Part shown: positions 18,614-21,982 of the stretch, in pieces
Position numbering within the stretch: position 1 is the stretch's first letter
Layout of the letters: each line of letters starts with the position of its first letter
Assembly (NCBI GenBank): GCA_027596195.1
Contig: JADGJG010000377.1
Location: 1-21,982, forward strand
From: Podochytrium sp. JEL0797
Taxonomy: Eukaryota > Chytridiomycota > Chytridiomycetes > Chytridiales > Chytriomycetaceae
Direction of reading: 5' to 3'
DNA length: 21,982 nt
Translations under genes and position numbers: made by a program
Notes under the pieces: model-generated
What the model was told of the DNA's origin: nothing
The model's input: the letters and a program-made list of their open reading frames with translations, nothing else
Databases searched by the model: none

Positions 18614-20726
18614 ATGGAACGCGAGAGGGAGCTTGGTGACTTGCGATGGGGAACAAACACAATTTTTCCATCATCTCGGATGGAATCTCCCCCTCCCACC
18701 TTGCCCTCGCCGGCGACCGTTGAGTCAGTCACCCAGAGAGTGTCAGCACTCGCCTCGTCCTCGTCCTCATCGCGGCTCCGATCCAAAAGCATCGAGGTTC
18801 TTCGCGACGTTGTTGCCTCGGTGACTCAGCCGCTGCCGGCCTCGTTGCTTGCGGCCCTGGACAACTCGCCTAGTTCTTCTCTAGGCAAGTCTCCTAGAGA
18901 GACTCTAGTGAACAAGGAAACAAACGACATTGCGGCCCAGGTGCTTCAAGCCTTGGAGGCAAACAAGCCAACTCCAGTCAGCGCAACCTCCACCTGCGAA
19001 TGCACCGAACTCTTTCCCCCCCTCGACTCATCTACTCCCCACCTCTGTCTTCTCTGCAACGAACCCATCGGTCCCCTCAAACAAGCACTGCAGAGCAAAC
19101 GAGACGCCATCGATTCGCTCCTCATCACTCTGCGCCAGCTCGACGAAGCCCTCCAGAACGACAAGGACCAATCCACTGAAGCTGCTGCCCTCCTCGCGCG
19201 TGTCGAAGACTTGTCTGTGTTGATTGATTCGTTGGACGAGGAATCGGAGCGGTTCGATGCGAATTTGGAGTTGTTGAACGAGAAGCACAAGGACGAGGTG
19301 TTGAAGACGGCGGACCTCGAGAGAGACAGGGATGCATTGCAGGCGGAGTTGGATGAGCTGACGGTGTCGTTGATGGAGGAGGCGAATGTGCTGGTCAAGA
19401 GCGAGACGCAGCAGAGGCATGTGTTGGAGGTAACCACTTCGTGACCTTCTCATTAGTTCTTGGTTTTCACATCCTTACACCTCTTTCTTCTTTTTATTCT
19501 CATCCCCAAAGGAACGCGAAAAACTCCTCGAACAACAACTCAACGAAACGCGCGAAACCCTCAAACGCGAACAAGTCCAACTCCGCGAACTCAAAATCAA
19601 AATGGAAAAGGAATACTCTTCCATGCTGGCTTCCGAATCCGCCGCCTCCCTGACAAGCAAACTTCCCCCGCTCGATGAGCTCTTGTTTCGCGAATTCAAA
19701 GAGTTTGTGCACGCCGCGCCGAATACGAAGCAAGTTAAGCTTGCGACGTTGGCGTTCATGAAGAATCTGATTGAAGATGATATTATTCCGACCCTCCGAT
19801 TCGGTGGGAACCCACGCACTTCGACGCGCAAATTCCTCGACGCTGTTTCGGCTCATCTCGTAACTGCCAAAGAAATGACCCCTCTCCAATACTCCAACTG
19901 GATCCACGTGAACCAATCTATCCGAGACGCCATCACGATCCGCGCTCACGTCACCAACGAAGCCAAAGCCGTTGCTGCCGCCGCCGCCGCTGCGGCTCCA
20001 CCCGCCTTGCCTGAACCCCACCCGGCTTCCTCCATGTACCCGCTCTACGCGGCACCCTTTGTCCATCGCGGGCGTACCAACTCTTCCGAACCGATTCCGA
20101 ACCTTCCCACCATTTCCCCCGAAACCAGTGCCGCGATTGCTACGATCGCTAATATCTCTGTGACGCCTTCGCATGCTGTCTTTCAAAAAAGCATGGTTGA
20201 GCGCGTCTCGCTTTGGTCTACCACTTCCACGGCTTCCACACCTCCCACCAGTACTACTGCTACCTCCAATTCCTCGGATAAACCCACGGCAGACCCGCTT
20301 ACTTCGTTTCCGGCTTTCTTTGTCCTCGACGGGTGCTCCACCTGCGGAAAGCACGGTGCTCCCATCCAACACCACTTTCACATCTCGGACCCTTCCGCTC
20401 CGACTCCTAGTTCCGCCGTCACCACGGGTGCGACTCCCTCAGGGACGGGTGATTTGTGGGAGGGCACGTGGATCCCCATCTGCGAATCATGCTACGACCG
20501 CGTATCAGCGGTCGTGAGGTTGTACGAGTTTGTGAGGGTGTTGAGGACGGGTGTGTATGCGGGGAGGGAGGTCGGGGATATGTATGCGGAGGTGGGGGCG
20601 GTTAGGAGGGATATGTTTTTGGCGAGGGGGTGTGGTGTTGGGAGGGGGAAGATTGGGGCGGGGGGGAGGGGGAGGGTGGGGAGTGTGGGGGGTGGGTTTG
20701 GGGTTGGGGGGGTGGGGTTGAGATGA
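18614..20726 (+). CDS. SEC2: Sec2/Rabin8-type Rab guanine-nucleotide exchange factor
   Basis: Two exons, 18614-19429 and 19512-20726, joined in phase 0 by an 82-nt intron, give 676 residues ending in TGA. Residues about 153-312 form a continuous heptad coiled coil containing the Sec2 exchange signature ELTVSLMEEAN (248-258), the segment that in Sec2p and Rabin8 binds Sec4/Rab8. Then comes PPLDELLFREFKEF and a helical region (about 315-420), a low-complexity Ala/Pro/Ser/Thr linker, and a C-terminal zinc-ribbon-like pair CSTC (547-550) and CESC (596-599), within GTWIPICESCYDRVSAVVRLYEFVRVLRTG. That block matches the conserved C-terminal domain of the GRAB/Rabin family. An extra CEC and CLLC pair near 127-148 precedes the coiled coil. 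It would activate a Sec4/Rab8 GTPase on secretory vesicles for polarised exocytosis. The last 30 residues are Gly-rich with unusual G-rich coding sequence. An alternative start is the Met at 18680. Confidence 0.92.
20630..20722 (+). other. G-rich tract at the 3' end of the Sec2-type gene
   Basis: The coding strand becomes extremely G-rich with many GGG and GGGG runs at short spacing (for example GGGGCGGGGGGGAGGGGGAG near 20657). It encodes the Gly/Arg/Val tail and has the run pattern expected for stacked G-quadruplexes in DNA or mRNA. Confidence 0.7.
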
Positions 20727-20877
20727 TGGGGGTGGCTGGAAAGGATGGTTTTTAGAAAAACTGGTTGGGGATAAAAAGGGAATTTTCTCTGTAAGCTGGC
20801 TTCTTACCACCTTAGGGTATCACGTGCGAAAAAAAGAAATTGGGGGGCGGTCGCCAATTCCATTTTGATTAAATCCA

Positions 20878-21764
20878 ATGAAAATGGGAAAGCTCCCGAC
20901 ATCGGTCGCAGATGACACCTCCCCCGCTGTTGCCACTGTTGCGGATCTCACCAGTGCTCTCGCTTCTGTCCAACTTGCGGACGACTCTGGCGCCGAGGGA
21001 GCGCGTAAACCCGGAACCTCCAGTACGTGGAACAGTTGCGCAAAGAGCTCGCCGAATTTAAAGCGCAACAACTCGACCTCCAACGCGAAGTGATCGCCCT
21101 GCAAGGCCAAGTCCAGTCTTTGAAATCGCAAAGAGACGAGCTGCGTGAGGTCCAAGGCGAGCTGTTGGCCGCGCAAGACACGCAAGAGTCGGCGAACACC
21201 CTTTTACTTGCTGTGTTCGCCTATGTGGATCGCAAATTTGAAGGGTCCCTACCGCTCGCATCCAAAAACCTTCTGCTCAATACAGTAGTTGGTGTGTTTG
21301 AAATATGCAGCGGGATGGGGTGGCACTTGGGTGAACAAGGGAGGCAGTACCTTCCATCTTTGGCGCCGCTGGGGTATTCTGCTTACAACAACATTGGGCA
21401 AGCGGGTGTCATATTCAACGATTTTGTTTGGCAACGGCGCCGTCCGTTCCTCTCCGTTGGTTGTGGGACGGGAACCTTTGAGCAAGCTTTGGTTACGGGT
21501 ACCAACTATCAACGCGACTACAAGGTCTCCACCGGGCCTCACTCTTGGATCCCTCGGATGGTCATCCAGGCATCTGGCATTCCATCTGACCACATTCTCG
21601 ATAAGCTTGACGCGACCAATCTGTCCCCGTTTTTCGACTATGGATTGCCGCCTGACTCTGACATCATGTTCAATTTCCCATGGGGGCACAATGTTGGTTG
21701 GTTTTTTCGCATCGGCGGTCAATATCCAATATCCGTGAGGTGTGATTGCCAACCAAAGCGCTAA
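20878..21764 (+). pseudogene. Coiled-coil protein with Rossmann methyltransferase-like C-terminus, one frameshift
   Basis: The ATG at 20878 opens an acidic, Ala/Ser-rich N-terminus. At about 21020 the reading moves by one base into a second frame (YVEQLRKELAEFKAQQ) that runs to TAA 21762-21764; no plausible intron bridges them (the only GTAAAC...CCAG is 19 nt), so an indel is likely. The second part has a coiled coil (about 21027-21180), a hydrophobic segment, FLSVGCGTGTFEQALV (a glycine-rich SAM-binding-like loop), then LDATNLSPFF and SDIMFNFPWGHNVG. The order GxGxF, then DAT-L, then FNFPxG recalls the BMT5/DUF2431 group of rRNA base methyltransferases, but this is a tentative pattern match. 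The C-terminus looks short for that fold and stops just before a tandem repeat. It may be a truncated relic or a lineage-specific protein. Confidence 0.5.
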
Positions 21765-21768
21765 AATG

Positions 21769-21982
21769 ACTGGCGAACCACAAGACTGCCAGGCGACCTG
21801 CTAGAATGTGAGGCGACCTGCTAGAAATCCAAGACTGCCCCTCTCCAACTTACTAGATAGAAAAAGAGAAATTCTTGTGTTTTAAAGGCTCGATAAAAAC
21901 TGGCGAACCGCAAGACTGCCAGGCGACCTGCTAGAATGTGAGGCGACCTGCTAGAAATCCAAGACTGCCCCTCTCAAACTTA
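21769..21982 (+). repeat. 130-bp tandem repeat with nested 20-bp sub-repeat, runs off window
   Basis: Two units with a 130-bp period (TGGCGAACC at 21771 and 21901); the second is cut by the window end. Only two substitutions separate the overlapping parts (CCA/CCG near 21780 versus 21910, and CTCCAACT/CTCAAACT). Inside each unit AGGCGACCTGCTAGAA occurs twice at 20-bp spacing (21791 and 21811), bracketed by AAGACTGCC on both sides (21782 and 21831). The array probably continues beyond 21982. Confidence 0.95.

Noticed and set aside
19500..20381. 293-codon minus-strand open frame opposite the Sec2-type gene
   Set aside because: It is a mirror of the coiled-coil and linker coding strand; the plus strand carries the diagnostic Sec2 motif and zinc-ribbon cysteines.
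21000..21024. GTAAAC...CCAG as an intron that would repair the frame
   Set aside because: It would be only 19 nt long, well below any intron seen in this window.
21769..21982. Possibility that the 3' tandem repeat is a CRISPR array
   Set aside because: The units are near-identical throughout with no variable spacers, and the genome is eukaryotic.

Overview
The window looks like nuclear DNA of a filamentous or zoosporic fungus, most plausibly a chytrid. The evidence is dense, spliced genes with short GT-AG introns (43-100 nt), fungal gene families (a Cdc25-type RasGEF, a Sec2-type Rab exchange factor, an SRRM1/PWI splicing factor, a PGM2/PRM15-type sugar-phosphate mutase), and accessory methyltransferase, UGT and acyltransferase genes. 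All names are read from translated motifs; no database search was possible.

Layout. At 0.3-4.0 kb lies a decayed accessory block: a SAM methyltransferase with intact splice sites but two in-frame TAGs (+), an unrecognised helical protein fragment (-), and the 3' half of a UDP-glycosyltransferase with a frameshift (+). At 4.0-8.4 kb come a small two-exon protein resembling the bacterial PH-like family (-) and an eight-exon RasGEF with SH3, WW, RasGEFN and RasGEF domains (-). At 8.4-9.5 kb is a repeat-bearing intergenic region with a degraded gene fragment. At 9.5-13.4 kb a three-exon phosphopentomutase/phosphoglucomutase (+) converges on an SRRM1-like PWI/RS splicing factor (-). At 13.5-14.6 kb is a CAT-superfamily acyltransferase interrupted by one in-frame TAG (-).

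At 14.7-18.4 kb there is a lineage-specific-looking family of secreted, Cys-rich, lectin-like, Ser/Thr-stalked surface proteins. It comprises a relic containing only the C-terminal anchor module, one intact gene, and one tandem copy caught in decay. At 18.6-20.7 kb is a Sec2/Rabin-type GEF (+). At 20.9-21.8 kb is a coiled-coil protein with a Rossmann methyltransferase-like C-terminus and a frameshift. A nested 130-bp tandem repeat begins right after it and runs out of the window.

The conserved genes (RasGEF, mutase, PWI/RS factor, Sec2) are housekeeping and do not form a pathway together. The novelty lies in the surface-protein family, its decay intermediates, the repeats, and the curious use of TAG only as an internal interruption, never as a terminal stop, among the genes I could delimit.
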